DNA of 64,000 bases, from assembly GCA_045804965.1 (NCBI GenBank), contig JBJMMD010000009.1, positions 233,137-297,136 on the forward strand. The letters are read 5' to 3'. Numbering within the stretch: the first letter of the stretch is position 1; each line of letters starts with the position of its first letter. Positions 43,354 through 52,246 of the stretch are shown here, in pieces. The DNA is from CAVTUU01 sp045804965 (GTDB taxonomy: Bacteria > Chloroflexota > Chloroflexia > Thermomicrobiales > UBA6265). Both the position numbers and the translations under genes were made by a program. The notes beneath the pieces were generated by a model. That model was not told the DNA's origin, made no database searches, and saw only the letters and a list, made by a program, of their open reading frames with translations.

Positions 43354-45096
43354 CTAGACGGGTCGGATTGACGTTAACACGAGCAGGCGATCCGGCGTCG
43401 CAAACGACGACAGGAGTGCGTACGGGTCGTTCTGGTCGGGGAATCCGGTGAAACGTGTGGAGTTGTACTCACCCCACTTCGGCCCGGGGAAAAGCGGGAT
43501 CGCCGGCGCGTGCTCGACGAAAAGGAACTGTAATTGGTCCGCCAGTTCCCGTTGCACCTGCGGGTCGGAGGTGGCTGCGAACTGATCAAGCAGCCGATCC
43601 GCCTCGTCATTGCCGAACCGGTGCCAGTTGTCGATAGCGACTTCGCCGACCGGCTTGACCGTCGCCGTCGACATGGTGGCCCGATAGAAGTTGAACGGTG
43701 TTGGGCCATCCGTGCTCCAGCCGATCGAGAGGTCAAACTGGCCCTTTTGTACACGGTCGATCCAGACTGCAGCATCGTTGTTTTTGACCGTCAGATTGAT
43801 ACCGACCTCCCTTAGGTTTTTTGCCATGATCTGGCACGCTGACACCCAGTCCGACCAGCCGACGACGCCATCCAGCTCGTACTCCATGCGCGTGCCATCG
43901 GGCAGGACGCGCGTCCCGTCGTCCCATGCGTAACCGGACGCGTCTAGCAGCCGGTTGGCCCCCGTCAGGTCACGCTTGGTCCAGCTGCCATTGGCAACGG
44001 CGTCGGCGTTCTTCCACTCTTGGTACGCGTCACTGAGCCCGGTCGCATCGGCGGGGTACGTGTAGCCAGACATGGCGACCTCGACGATTTGCTCCCGATC
44101 CAAAGCCATGCTGAGCGCCTTGCGCACGTTGGTTTCGTCGAATGGCGCCCGCGTCGTGTTGGCGTAGAGCATGACATCGCTACCGGCAAGTGGGAACCAG
44201 TAGTGGTGATGCGCCGGGTCCTTGGCGACGAATGTTTTCTCGACATCCGCAATGAAGGCCGCTGTCCAGTCGATTTCGTCGCTCAGCAGCGCCAGGAGTA
44301 TCGATTGGCTGTCGCTGAAGGCCGGGAAGCGCAGTCCGCGGACAAGCGGCTTGCCCGCCTGCCAGTAGTTGGGGTTCCGGTGCAGCTCCCAGTACTGGTC
44401 CTCAAAGACCGCGACTTCGGTGAACGGGCCGGTGCCGACCGGCTGCTTGTTGAGAAACGTCACCGGGTCGGAAACGTCCTTCCAGACGTGCTCCGGCACG
44501 ATCATCTGGTGACCGAGATCGTACAGAGCGGGAGTGAAGACCTGCTTGAACGTGACCGTAACGGTCCGCTCGTCGGGCGCCCGGATGTCGTCGATGAGCG
44601 GGAGCACCGTCCGGATGCCACCGGTGCCGGGGAGGGCTTCGTGTGCACGCAGGAGCTCGAACGTGAAGGCGACATCCTTCGCGGTGAAAGGGTGTCCATC
44701 CGACCAGGCGACGCCGTCGCGGAGAGTAAATGTGAGGGTCGCATTGTCAGCGTCGAACGCGTACCCGGTGGCGAGCCACGGGACAATCTTCCCGGTCATG
44801 GTGTTGTGGATGAGCATCGGCTCGTAGATCCCCGCCACGGTTGGCCAGCGGGCGGTTTCCTCGGCATGCAGCGGGTTGAAATTGCGGATAAACGTCGGCC
44901 CCAGTTCTACGCCTTTCACCGTCACGAGGCCATCGTCTGTGCTCTGTGCTCGGACCGCGCTGGGACCGGGAAGTGTCTTGGCGTATGCGGCCGCCGATAT
45001 GCCGGCCGCCGCTGCGACACCGATCAACCGGCGACGATCGAGCTTGCGAGTGGCGGCCGCTTTGGCGAGATCATCGGGCGACGTTCGGTCCAGCAT
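43354..45096 (-). CDS. ABC transporter substrate-binding protein, family 5 (oligopeptide/nickel type), Tat-exported
   Basis: 580 residues. The N-terminus DRRRLIGVAAAAGISAA is a twin-arginine-like signal, with cleavage probably near AVRAQS. The mature part has the family 5 order: WPTVAGIYEPMLIHN, VPWLATGYAFDADN, TLTFTLRDGVAWSDGHPFTA and DVAFTFELLRAHEALPG. A near-ideal GGAGGTGA precedes the start. These proteins deliver peptides, sugars or metals to ABC permeases, but no permease or ATPase gene is here, so its membrane partner must be elsewhere. It lies between the two LuxR cassettes. Confidence 0.92.
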   Translation of the reverse strand: MLDRTSPDDLAKAAATRKLDRRRLIGVAAAAGISAAAYAKTLPGPSAVRAQSTDDGLVTVKGVELGPTFIRNFNPLHAEETARWPTVAGIYEPMLIHNTMTGKIVPWLATGYAFDADNATLTFTLRDGVAWSDGHPFTAKDVAFTFELLRAHEALPGTGGIRTVLPLIDDIRAPDERTVTVTFKQVFTPALYDLGHQMIVPEHVWKDVSDPVTFLNKQPVGTGPFTEVAVFEDQYWELHRNPNYWQAGKPLVRGLRFPAFSDSQSILLALLSDEIDWTAAFIADVEKTFVAKDPAHHHYWFPLAGSDVMLYANTTRAPFDETNVRKALSMALDREQIVEVAMSGYTYPADATGLSDAYQEWKNADAVANGSWTKRDLTGANRLLDASGYAWDDGTRVLPDGTRMEYELDGVVGWSDWVSACQIMAKNLREVGINLTVKNNDAAVWIDRVQKGQFDLSIGWSTDGPTPFNFYRATMSTATVKPVGEVAIDNWHRFGNDEADRLLDQFAATSDPQVQRELADQLQFLFVEHAPAIPLFPGPKWGEYNSTRFTGFPDQNDPYALLSSFATPDRLLVLTSIRPV

Positions 45097-45639
45097 GGCT
45101 TCACCTCCGAGTCAAAACCGACTGTCTCAACAATCAAGCTCGTCGCATTTGGGATCGAATGTCCGCGCCGACGTGCAGACGAGCGCAACTGGCGACTGAG
45201 CCGATCCTGATTGATTCGAGTCCGAGCATCTGCGAGTAGTGAGCCGGCGTAGATAAGGTGTCGGCATTGGTCGAGTTAGCGATTCCGCCCGGCCGATCAA
45301 AGAGATTGGCCCGGATGGGGAGATGATTGCGGCGCGGTCCTCCCGCTTGGTCACTCGGTGAACGGGAGTCGGACGGGCGGATGGCAGTGTGCTCTTGATG
45401 CACCGGTCCCGCGTAGTTGCGGATTATCGATCGGCGTGTCGCCAGTGGTGTCCATTGTAGACCCTGCACTACGCGGCACGTTTGTCCGTTTACATGCGAC
45501 CGCTGGCCCGTGAGCGAAGTCGACGATGAGGAAACTCAGCGACGATGGGCGAGGAATAGGATCATCTGATACCAGCCAGCGAGCAAATGACGAAGGCGGA
45601 CCGCGCAGTCCGCCCTCATTTATCAGGTTGCTCTATCGA
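45097..45639. other. 543-base gap with one hairpin, no gene seen
   Basis: No credible frame on either strand. The minus-strand promoter of the substrate-binding protein should lie to the right of 45096. The hairpin 45595-45614 ends the exported-protein gene. Confidence 0.5.
45595..45614 (-). terminator. Terminator-like hairpin after the 45640 gene
   Basis: GGCGGAC (45595-45601) / GTCCGCC (45608-45614) with a 6-base loop, 26 bases past the stop. Confidence 0.6.
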
Positions 45640-46218
45640 TCACTCGGCAGCTCCGTGAAGACCCGCAAAGTAGCTGCAAAGACTTACGTGCAGACCACGT
45701 GGCGCGTAGGCGAGCAGCATTGCTTCCGGTGTGTCGATCACGCCTGGCCGATCACGGTCCACTGTGACGATGAAGTCCTCTTCATTCGACGTCACGAGAT
45801 GCAACGTCAGATCGGTGATCGTGACATCCTCTTGCGCTGCCGTGGCCGTGCGGGTGAAGTGCCCATCGTAGGCGAGCTCCAAACCCGTCGTGGTATTGGC
45901 GGCGGTGCCCGCGAAGGTTACGAATCGACGCTCCATAACCGGGTGCTCAATGCCGGTGTAGTCCGCGAACATGGTGAAGGCGCGATCGAGTCGATAGCTC
46001 GTGGTGATCGCGAAATCGAAGCCGAAGGCGAGGGTCGGAGAAAAGCCGCCTACGACGGACGCGCCCCGGCAATCCTGCACGAGAACATCCTCGCCGCTTT
46101 GTGTATCTGACCAATTCACGCCCTCAGCCGCAGCAGCAGGTGCGAGGGCGAATCCGGCCGCGAGAAGAACACACGTGAGCACGATAACGAAAAGACGCGG
46201 TATTGCGTGTGCGTTCAT
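45640..46218 (-). CDS. Small exported protein, family A (LuxR-linked member)
   Basis: 192 residues with an N-terminal signal peptide (about 1-30, ending APAAAAEG). The mature part begins NWSDTQSGEDVLVQDCRG and shares with the 48992 and 52247 proteins the order W-S/T-D, E-D/N-V-x-VQ-x-C, ITTSYRLDRAF, ERRFVTFAGTAANTTTG, YDGHFTRT, ITDLTLHL and a late LC. Predicted all-beta and probably a single domain; it lacks the Cys-x9-Cys tail of the other two. Function unknown. It follows LuxR copy 3 by 168 bases on the same strand and is probably its regulated neighbour (inference). Confidence 0.75.
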   Translation of the reverse strand: MNAHAIPRLFVIVLTCVLLAAGFALAPAAAAEGVNWSDTQSGEDVLVQDCRGASVVGGFSPTLAFGFDFAITTSYRLDRAFTMFADYTGIEHPVMERRFVTFAGTAANTTTGLELAYDGHFTRTATAAQEDVTITDLTLHLVTSNEEDFIVTVDRDRPGVIDTPEAMLLAYAPRGLHVSLCSYFAGLHGAAE

Positions 46219-46386
46219 GGATCCCTCCTGGAAGAGAACGAAGTCCCAAGGCCGCTGACCATTGGGGCAGGCGCTTATCGCCGCACTGTCAGCCTAGGTC
46301 GGCGCAGGCGGTCACACATTGGCAATAGTTCGTAGAGGTTCAATCGGCGATTGGGGGAAAATTTCGTATGCGAAGTTAGCCCAAGG

Positions 46387-48762
46387 TCAGATGAACCCGT
46401 GGCGCGTGGCGTAGGTCACTGCGGCCGTGCGGGAGGGGACATTGAACTTATCGCGGATCGTCTCGACATGTTTTGACGCAGTTCGGCGACTCATTCCCAG
46501 CGCATCGGCGATCTCTTTGTCGGAGTGTCCCTCGACGAGCAGGCGCAAGACGGCGAGCTCACGCGGTGTCAGGCCGTGCCCGGTCGTGGTGACTGGTGCC
46601 CGAGAAGCTGTCTGAGCAATCTCGGCGACAACGTAGGCCTCCTGGATCGCCTCTTCCAACGCCATCTTTTGACCCGCTACACGTGCTGCAGCGAAGGCCT
46701 CTTCCCCCATCGCTCGACGCACTTCTACCTCTGCCGGAGCCGCGTCCGCGGACGAATCCAGCTCGTGAAGCACACCGCATTGCCAACGCAGTGCGTCCAC
46801 CGCTCCCAAGAGGTGTGCCGCCTCCCTAACCTGGCCCGTCGCGACCGCCACCACTGCCAGGCGATTTAGCCCATCGCCGATCCCCGATGTTTCCCGGCAA
46901 TGCCAAGCCAGTCCTATCGCCTCCGCGATCAGCGCAGCAGCGTCTTTGAAATTCGCTTGCGCAATCCGCACTCGCCCGAGGTGGGCCAGGGCGCTTGTCA
47001 TCCCAAAGAGGTAACCGATTTCCCTGTTTCGAGCCAGAGCGTCGGCAAACCCGGTCGCGGCTGCCTCCAGGTCGCCCTGATGGAAGTCGACGCAAGCGAG
47101 CCCGAAGACTGCCCAGGCTACCTGGGAGGCAGCGCTGCGCGAGGAGGGTGCCAGGGCGAGGGCTTGGCGGTAATGGGCGGTGGCCCCCGGATAGTCGGAC
47201 CGCCGCAAGGCGAGCGAGGCCAGGTAGTTATGCCCATCGCACGTACCATAGGCGTCGCCGACCGCGTCGGCGTGTGCGATCAACTCCGTCGCAAGCACCT
47301 CCGCTCGTGCCCTGTCTTCGACCAGGAACGTGTAGAAGCACGCTGCCCCGTCGAGCACCTCGGTAAGCACGGAGGGGGAGACGCTGTCCCGCAGGGCCAG
47401 AGCTCGCTCTAACCAGCGGCTGGCGTCGCTGGGGTAGCCGCGAGCGAACTCCAACCGCCACAACGCGCCGATCAATCGGGCCACGGTTTCGGCGTCGGCG
47501 CGGGAGTCCGCCCACTCTAGCGCCGCGTGGCAGTTGGCGAGGTCGACTTCAACCCGGTCCATCCATTCCAACCATCCCTCGTCGTCGTAATGGGGCATCG
47601 CGGCCTCGGACAGCACCACAAAGGCAGCCGCGTGCGCATCTCGCGTCGCCTCCTCTTCCCCACTCGCGACGAGTTGTTCCAGTCCGAACTCGCGGACCGC
47701 TTCGAGCATCGAAAATCGTGCCTCGTCACCCTGTTGCCCGACTTGCCGCACCAAGCTCTTGTCGACGAGTGAGGTGAGCAGATCGAGCGTGGCTTCTTCT
47801 GCACCAACTGCCGCGGCTCCCTCGAGCGTGAACCCGCCGACAAAGACTGAGAGGCGCCGAAAGAGACACCGCTCGTCGGAGGAAAGGAGGTCATAGCTCC
47901 AGGCGATCGCGTGGCGCATGCTTCGCAGCCGTTCCGGGGCGTCGCGGTGGCCGCCGGTAAGGAGCTGCAAGCGATTGGACAATTGCGCGAGGAGGGCACC
48001 TGGGGCAAGTACTCGCACTCGGGCAGCGGCGAGCTCCAGCGCCAGTGGCAGCCCGTCCAGGCTCCGGCAGATCTCGCCCACCGCCTCTGCATTGGCGTCG
48101 GTGATGGCAAAATCCGACTTCGCTTCCTGGGCGCGCATCACAAACAAGCGGATCGCATCGCAACGTGCCATCTCCGCGACCGAAAGGGATCGCGTCGAAT
48201 CGGGAAGTTCCAGCGGAGGTACGTCGAAGGCATGTTCGCCGGTTACATGCAGCAATTCGCGGCTGGTCACGAGCACCTTCAGATGAGGGCAGGTGGACAG
48301 GAGATCGACCACCAAGGGCGCTGCCGCGGTGACATGCTCGAAGTTGTCGAGGACCAGCAGCAGGTCCCGAGCGCGCAGTGCTACCAGCAGCCTATCGAGC
48401 AGGAGCCGGGGATCGGAGTCGCGGACATCGAATTCGTGCGCAATGGTTGAAGAAACGTGAGCCGGATCGCGGATGGGGGCCAGTGGCACAAATACCGCTC
48501 CATCGACAAAGTTAGTGCTTACCTTCCGCGCGACTTCCAGCGCCAATTGCGTCTTGCCGACGCCACCGGGACCAGTGAAGGTGAGCAAGCGCACGTCGTT
48601 GCCCTGCAAAAGCGTGCAGGCGGTGGCGATCTCCCGCTCCCGGCCGATCAGCGACGTCAATGGAGCCGGAAGGCCACTCGCGCCGGCGGCATCCCGCTCC
48701 GGCAACGGTTGGAGGCGAGTCGGCGGGGCGGAGGGCTGAACGGTTTCGGCTTGGCGCTCCAT
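46387..48762 (-). CDS. LuxR-family regulator with STAND ATPase, copy 3
   Basis: 791 residues from ATG 48762. Layout as copy 2: APLTSLIGREREIATACTLL, Walker A FTGPGGVGKTQLALEVA, Walker B LLLVLDNFEHV, GLPLALELAAARVRVL, helical repeats, then LTPRELAVLRLLVEGHSDKE and MSRRTASKHVETIRDKFNVP. Ligand unknown. The exported-protein gene lies downstream on the same strand, and the spacer and 3' flank match those around copy 2, so this is the better preserved of two duplicated cassettes. Confidence 0.9.
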   Translation of the reverse strand: MERQAETVQPSAPPTRLQPLPERDAAGASGLPAPLTSLIGREREIATACTLLQGNDVRLLTFTGPGGVGKTQLALEVARKVSTNFVDGAVFVPLAPIRDPAHVSSTIAHEFDVRDSDPRLLLDRLLVALRARDLLLVLDNFEHVTAAAPLVVDLLSTCPHLKVLVTSRELLHVTGEHAFDVPPLELPDSTRSLSVAEMARCDAIRLFVMRAQEAKSDFAITDANAEAVGEICRSLDGLPLALELAAARVRVLAPGALLAQLSNRLQLLTGGHRDAPERLRSMRHAIAWSYDLLSSDERCLFRRLSVFVGGFTLEGAAAVGAEEATLDLLTSLVDKSLVRQVGQQGDEARFSMLEAVREFGLEQLVASGEEEATRDAHAAAFVVLSEAAMPHYDDEGWLEWMDRVEVDLANCHAALEWADSRADAETVARLIGALWRLEFARGYPSDASRWLERALALRDSVSPSVLTEVLDGAACFYTFLVEDRARAEVLATELIAHADAVGDAYGTCDGHNYLASLALRRSDYPGATAHYRQALALAPSSRSAASQVAWAVFGLACVDFHQGDLEAAATGFADALARNREIGYLFGMTSALAHLGRVRIAQANFKDAAALIAEAIGLAWHCRETSGIGDGLNRLAVVAVATGQVREAAHLLGAVDALRWQCGVLHELDSSADAAPAEVEVRRAMGEEAFAAARVAGQKMALEEAIQEAYVVAEIAQTASRAPVTTTGHGLTPRELAVLRLLVEGHSDKEIADALGMSRRTASKHVETIRDKFNVPSRTAAVTYATRHGFI

Positions 48763-48991
48763 AGGGCGGTCCTGCACTGTGCGAGCATGGCGGCGCGCGG
48801 CCGTCTGGTGTCCAAACACTATAGCTCATCCACAGATAGGTTCTTCAGAGGCAAAGCCACCTGCCCCTACTACCGCGCAAGCAGTCTTACCTGTCGACGT
48901 CGTCCAGTCTCAAGCCATGGTCAAGACCCAGAACAGGGCTCGGCAGGCGGGAACGCCAGCCCAGCCCAGAGGAATTAAGTGTGAGCGAGCG

Positions 48992-49600
48992 CTAGCAGGG
49001 TTGGTCGCGCGGCCCGAGGTCGCACGGGTCCGGAACAGCGGCAGGCGATGGTTGGTCGGGCGCCGATGTTTCGGCGCTCTCGCCCACCGACGAGTTGCCG
49101 AGCAATCGGCAAAGATCCACCTGCAAAACTCTTGGCACGATCGTCTGGATCACGGACGGTGGGCTGTTCATCATATCGAAGTTCACCCTTCCAAGTGAAA
49201 CCCTCACCATTTCAGGTGTGCCTACTTTGAATCGCAGAAGGAGATCCGAGACCGATGCGCTCCCTCGATCAAAATCAGCCACACGCGTGTAGTGGCCGTC
49301 GTACGCAAACGACTTTCCAGTCGTCGCGTTGCCAATCGCGCCCCTGAAGCCGACTTGTTGTCGTTCGAAGACAGTAGCTCCCGCGGGATCGACAACGACG
49401 TGATACGTGCGGATGGTTGTGTAGCTACTTGTGATCGCAAAGCCGCCGCAAGCCTGCACCGAAACGTCCTCGTGGCTCGATTCATCGGACCACTCCCGGG
49501 TGCCGGCGGCCCTCGCGGCAGGTCCGGTCAATACGCCAGTGGCAATGAGGACGAGGGTCAAACTGACGAAGAGAAGTCGAAATAGTGATCGCGTGTGCAT
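48992..49600 (-). CDS. Small exported protein, family A (ECF cassette 1)
   Basis: 202 residues from ATG 49600 (GGAGG 5 bases upstream). The signal peptide ends near GPAARAAG. Mature domain: REWSDESSHEDVSVQACGGF, AITSSYTTIRTYHVV, VGFRGAIGNATTGKSFAYDG and VSDLLLRF. The tail VPDPCDLGPRDQPC has two Cys that are also in the 52247 protein. Function unknown; it is the third gene of the cassette, with a 76-base conserved element between it and the propeller gene. Confidence 0.75.
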   Translation of the reverse strand: MHTRSLFRLLFVSLTLVLIATGVLTGPAARAAGTREWSDESSHEDVSVQACGGFAITSSYTTIRTYHVVVDPAGATVFERQQVGFRGAIGNATTGKSFAYDGHYTRVADFDRGSASVSDLLLRFKVGTPEMVRVSLGRVNFDMMNSPPSVIQTIVPRVLQVDLCRLLGNSSVGESAETSAPDQPSPAAVPDPCDLGPRDQPC

Positions 49601-49737
49601 TGAAGCCTCCTCGGAGCGGACGAGGACCCGCGTTGCGGGTGATGTCGCGTCCGCAACTCTCAATTCAGTGAATAGGTGCTGCGCCGAGGAGCGAAGCATT
49701 TGCGCGGCGGCTGTGATCGCAGTACGCTGTGCGCAAG

Positions 49738-49821
49738 TGCTGGGTGCTCATTCCCGAGTCCTCGGCGGCTCCAGACGGGCGGGGCGTGATCGGTCGCACG
49801 GTCGCCCCGCTCGTTTGCTTT
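49738..49821 (-). repeat. Intergenic conserved element, copy 1
   Basis: 76 bases (49738-49813) are identical to 52971-53046, then one mismatch and 7 more matches. It includes an 8-base hairpin, GCGGGGCG (49779-49786) / CGCCCCGC (49803-49810), and a CCGAG-GA-CTCGG stem. It lies between the propeller and exported-protein genes of cassette 1; it is not in a recognised gene. Confidence 0.85.
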
Positions 49822-49858
49822 CTATGGACGGAGGACCGCGTTCTGTGGTGCTCATCGC

Positions 49859-51487
49859 TTACTCTCCAACAGTTGTAGCGGTAGCTGGAATCGCCGTGTC
49901 GCCGAGTGCATAAAAGATTCCGAGATCCCCAAAATAGACCACACCGTTGCTGACCGTAGCGGGTGAGTGAATCGGGCTATCGGCTTCAAAGCGCCAAAGC
50001 TCGTGGCCGTTTTTTCCATCTAGGGCAAGAAGTGCATTCTGTTCAGAGCCGATGTAGACAACATTGCCTGCAACGATCGGCGATGCATGTTGGGTGTAGG
50101 CCATCTCGACTTCCCAAAGCTTTTCGCCATTCTCTTCGTCAAACGCATAAAGCACTCCATTGTGGCCAGCGACGTAGATCGTCCCATTGGCAATGGCCGC
50201 AGGCGTGAATCCGCCCTGATTTGGGATTGCGGGTTGGTCTGGTGTAAGAGCAACTGCATCTAGAGTTATCTTCCAGATCACCTCGCCGGTTCCAGCGGCA
50301 AGCGCATAGAAAGTGCCAGTCGAGTCTCCGAAGCAGACCTTGCCATTGGCGATGGAAGGGGTTCCCACAACGAAGCCTTCAGCTTGAAACGCCCAGCGTT
50401 GCGTTCCCGTTTTCGCATCAACCGCGAATACGGCTGGCCGAGCGTTGGCAGCCATGCCGCCGATGACGTAGACAAGGCCATCAGCAAACGCGGGAGAGGA
50501 GGTTAAGCCTCCGCGCATGGGAAAGGTCCAGAGCTGCTTCCCGGTGCGCTCGTCTAAGGCAAAGAGCACGTCATCGAGAATCTCAGTTTGGTCCGTAAAA
50601 AAGAGCACGTCATCGAGAATCTCAGTTTGGCCCGTAGAGACATAGACCACTCCGTCTACCACGGTTGGCGAAGCGGTAATGCTGTGACCTGCCACGTAGG
50701 TCCATCGTTCGACGCCGGTACCGGCGTCGATTGCGTGGAAAGTGCCGTCGGTGGAACCGACGAAGACCAGACCATCGATAACCGCGGGGGCCGGGGCGGG
50801 AGCAGGCTGTGAGTAATTTTGTATGCCCTTTATGGGAGATTCCCAGCGCTTCGCGCCAGTATTGGCATCGAGCGCGAGAACCCGATTGCCATTGCTGACA
50901 TAGGCCACACCGTCGACAACCGCAGCTGCGGAAAAGAGATTGAAATTCTCATCAACAAAGCTCCACAAGACCGATGGTTGAACCACAGGTCCGGTGCCGG
51001 GCATTTCGCCGGTTCGCGCTGGATTCCCGTAAAGGAAGTGCACGTTCGATGACTCCTCCTGAGGGATGGTTTTTTGCTCCCGCCCGGGAATGAGTGACAT
51101 CAGGGCGTCCGTACCGAAATACACGCCGGCCAATGAGAAAATGAGCAGAGCGGCTGCGGCGATTTCTAGGATTGGCCAGATGCGGCTGATCTTTCGTGAC
51201 TGAGCGTGCGGATCAGCCTGATACGTGCCTGGAGCCCCCTCGAAGTTCGTGGCCGGATCGGTGACAACGGGTTGCGAATCCGCAAAGAGCAGCAAGAGGT
51301 CATCATGCAGACGCTGCGCGAACGCGGCATCGACGTGGGGCGCGTGGTCGAGCGCGTGCACCGATACGATCACCTCCGCCGTCGCTGGATCGATTGCTAT
51401 GTCTGGCCGCCCGCCTCGAGCGACTTCGTCCCAATAGCGGTCTACCAACACGAGCTTGAGACTGGCGAACCACGGCAGCCTATGCAT
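49859..51487 (-). CDS. Membrane-anchored PQQ-type beta-propeller protein (putative anti-sigma/sensor), cassette 1
   Basis: About 542 residues from ATG 51487 (an in-frame GTG lies at 51496). The first ~95 residues are predicted cytoplasmic, with no known domain. One membrane segment (about 101-125, IWPILEIAAAALLIFSLAGV) and an outside domain of PQQ/BamB-like blades follow, with repeated VVDGVAYV, ALDANTGAKRW and GKQLW patterns. Overlaps the sigma gene by 8 bases, as ECF/anti-sigma pairs often do. The anti-sigma role is inferred from order and topology only. A 13-residue tandem duplication is present (50561-50636). No catalytic PQQ site is evident. Confidence 0.8.
   Translation of the reverse strand: MHRLPWFASLKLVLVDRYWDEVARGGRPDIAIDPATAEVIVSVHALDHAPHVDAAFAQRLHDDLLLLFADSQPVVTDPATNFEGAPGTYQADPHAQSRKISRIWPILEIAAAALLIFSLAGVYFGTDALMSLIPGREQKTIPQEESSNVHFLYGNPARTGEMPGTGPVVQPSVLWSFVDENFNLFSAAAVVDGVAYVSNGNRVLALDANTGAKRWESPIKGIQNYSQPAPAPAPAVIDGLVFVGSTDGTFHAIDAGTGVERWTYVAGHSITASPTVVDGVVYVSTGQTEILDDVLFFTDQTEILDDVLFALDERTGKQLWTFPMRGGLTSSPAFADGLVYVIGGMAANARPAVFAVDAKTGTQRWAFQAEGFVVGTPSIANGKVCFGDSTGTFYALAAGTGEVIWKITLDAVALTPDQPAIPNQGGFTPAAIANGTIYVAGHNGVLYAFDEENGEKLWEVEMAYTQHASPIVAGNVVYIGSEQNALLALDGKNGHELWRFEADSPIHSPATVSNGVVYFGDLGIFYALGDTAIPATATTVGE
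50561..50636. repeat. 39-base tandem duplication inside the cassette 1 propeller gene
   Basis: AAAGAGCACGTCATCGAGAA... at 50561 recurs at 50600 with one substitution, duplicating the protein stretch TEILDDVLF with a 13-residue period in frame. The cassette 2 protein lacks it. Confidence 0.85.
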
Positions 51488-52064
51488 AGGTGTCACTTCC
51501 CCACGAAGCAGCCTTTTTGCCCATCAACTCGCGCAACCGGATGAGCGTGCGGTGTTGCAGATTGCGGACGGTGCCGTGGCTCCGTCCAAGCACTAGCGCG
51601 ATCTCAACGCCGCTAAGTCCGGCGAGACGAAGTTCCAGCACGCGCCGTTGCTCAGACGGCAAGGCCGCCAACAACGCGCGCAGTTTCTGTGCTTCGTCGG
51701 AAGCGATCGTTTCCTCTTCTGGTCCCGGCGCGGGATCGATTACGCTGGCCGCGGCCTCGATTGGGGCGGTCGGTCGAGAAGCTCGCCCCACGTCGGCCAC
51801 GACGTTGCTGGCGATGGTGAAGAGCCAGCTTCGGAAGGAGCCACCGCGAAAGTCGGCCAAGCCAGAGAGTGCCTTGGCGAAAACCTGAGAGGTAGCGTCT
51901 TCCGCGGCTTCCTTCGTCCCGAGTCGGCGATAGCAGAAGCGGTAGATCGGATCGACGTGCTGGCGATAGAGCGTGGCAAATGCCTCCGAGTCATGCCGGG
52001 AAACGATGTGGACAATCTCCCCATCGTCGACAGTGGCCGCGCGACTTACGGCTGTCCCCGACAT
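51480..52064 (-). CDS. ECF sigma factor, cassette 1
   Basis: 194 residues from ATG 52064 (GGAG upstream; a frame to 52115 adds 17 residues). Region 2 is ATLYRQHVDPIYRFCYRRLG, EDATSQVFAKAL and GSFRSWLFTIASNVVADV. Region 4 is LPSEQRRVLELRLAGLSGVEIA and GRSHGTVRNLQHRTLIRLREL. It has no C-terminal extension, so an external regulator is expected; the following propeller gene overlaps it. An ECF-like promoter (TGACACTTTT then CGTCTTAT on the minus strand, near 52142-52115) may allow autoregulation. Confidence 0.88.
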   Translation of the reverse strand: MSGTAVSRAATVDDGEIVHIVSRHDSEAFATLYRQHVDPIYRFCYRRLGTKEAAEDATSQVFAKALSGLADFRGGSFRSWLFTIASNVVADVGRASRPTAPIEAAASVIDPAPGPEEETIASDEAQKLRALLAALPSEQRRVLELRLAGLSGVEIALVLGRSHGTVRNLQHRTLIRLRELMGKKAASWGSDTYA

Positions 52065-52191
52065 ATCTCTTCTCCCTGCAGCGGGAATGAAGTTCGCGTT
52101 CACCCATCTACACAATAAGACGGATTCGCAACAAAAGTGTCATAGGTGCGGAGGGATTTGATCTCTGAGAGGGGAGTAACGGTCAAGAAGA

Positions 52192-52219
52192 CTCAGCCGG
52201 CGCAGACGCGCCGGCTGAG
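52192..52219 (-). terminator. Hairpin between the two ECF cassettes
   Basis: CTCAGCCGGCGC (52192-52203) / GCGCCGGCTGAG (52208-52219), perfect 12-base stem, 4-base loop; 27 bases after the end of cassette 2. Probably separates the two transcripts. Confidence 0.65.
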
Positions 52220-52246
52220 CCTGGAGAAAATGGATAGAAATGAGCT

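Noticed and set aside
49738..49821. Idea that the 76-base element is a c-di-GMP or other known riboswitch
   Set aside because: No match to conserved cores I know; left as an unknown structured element.
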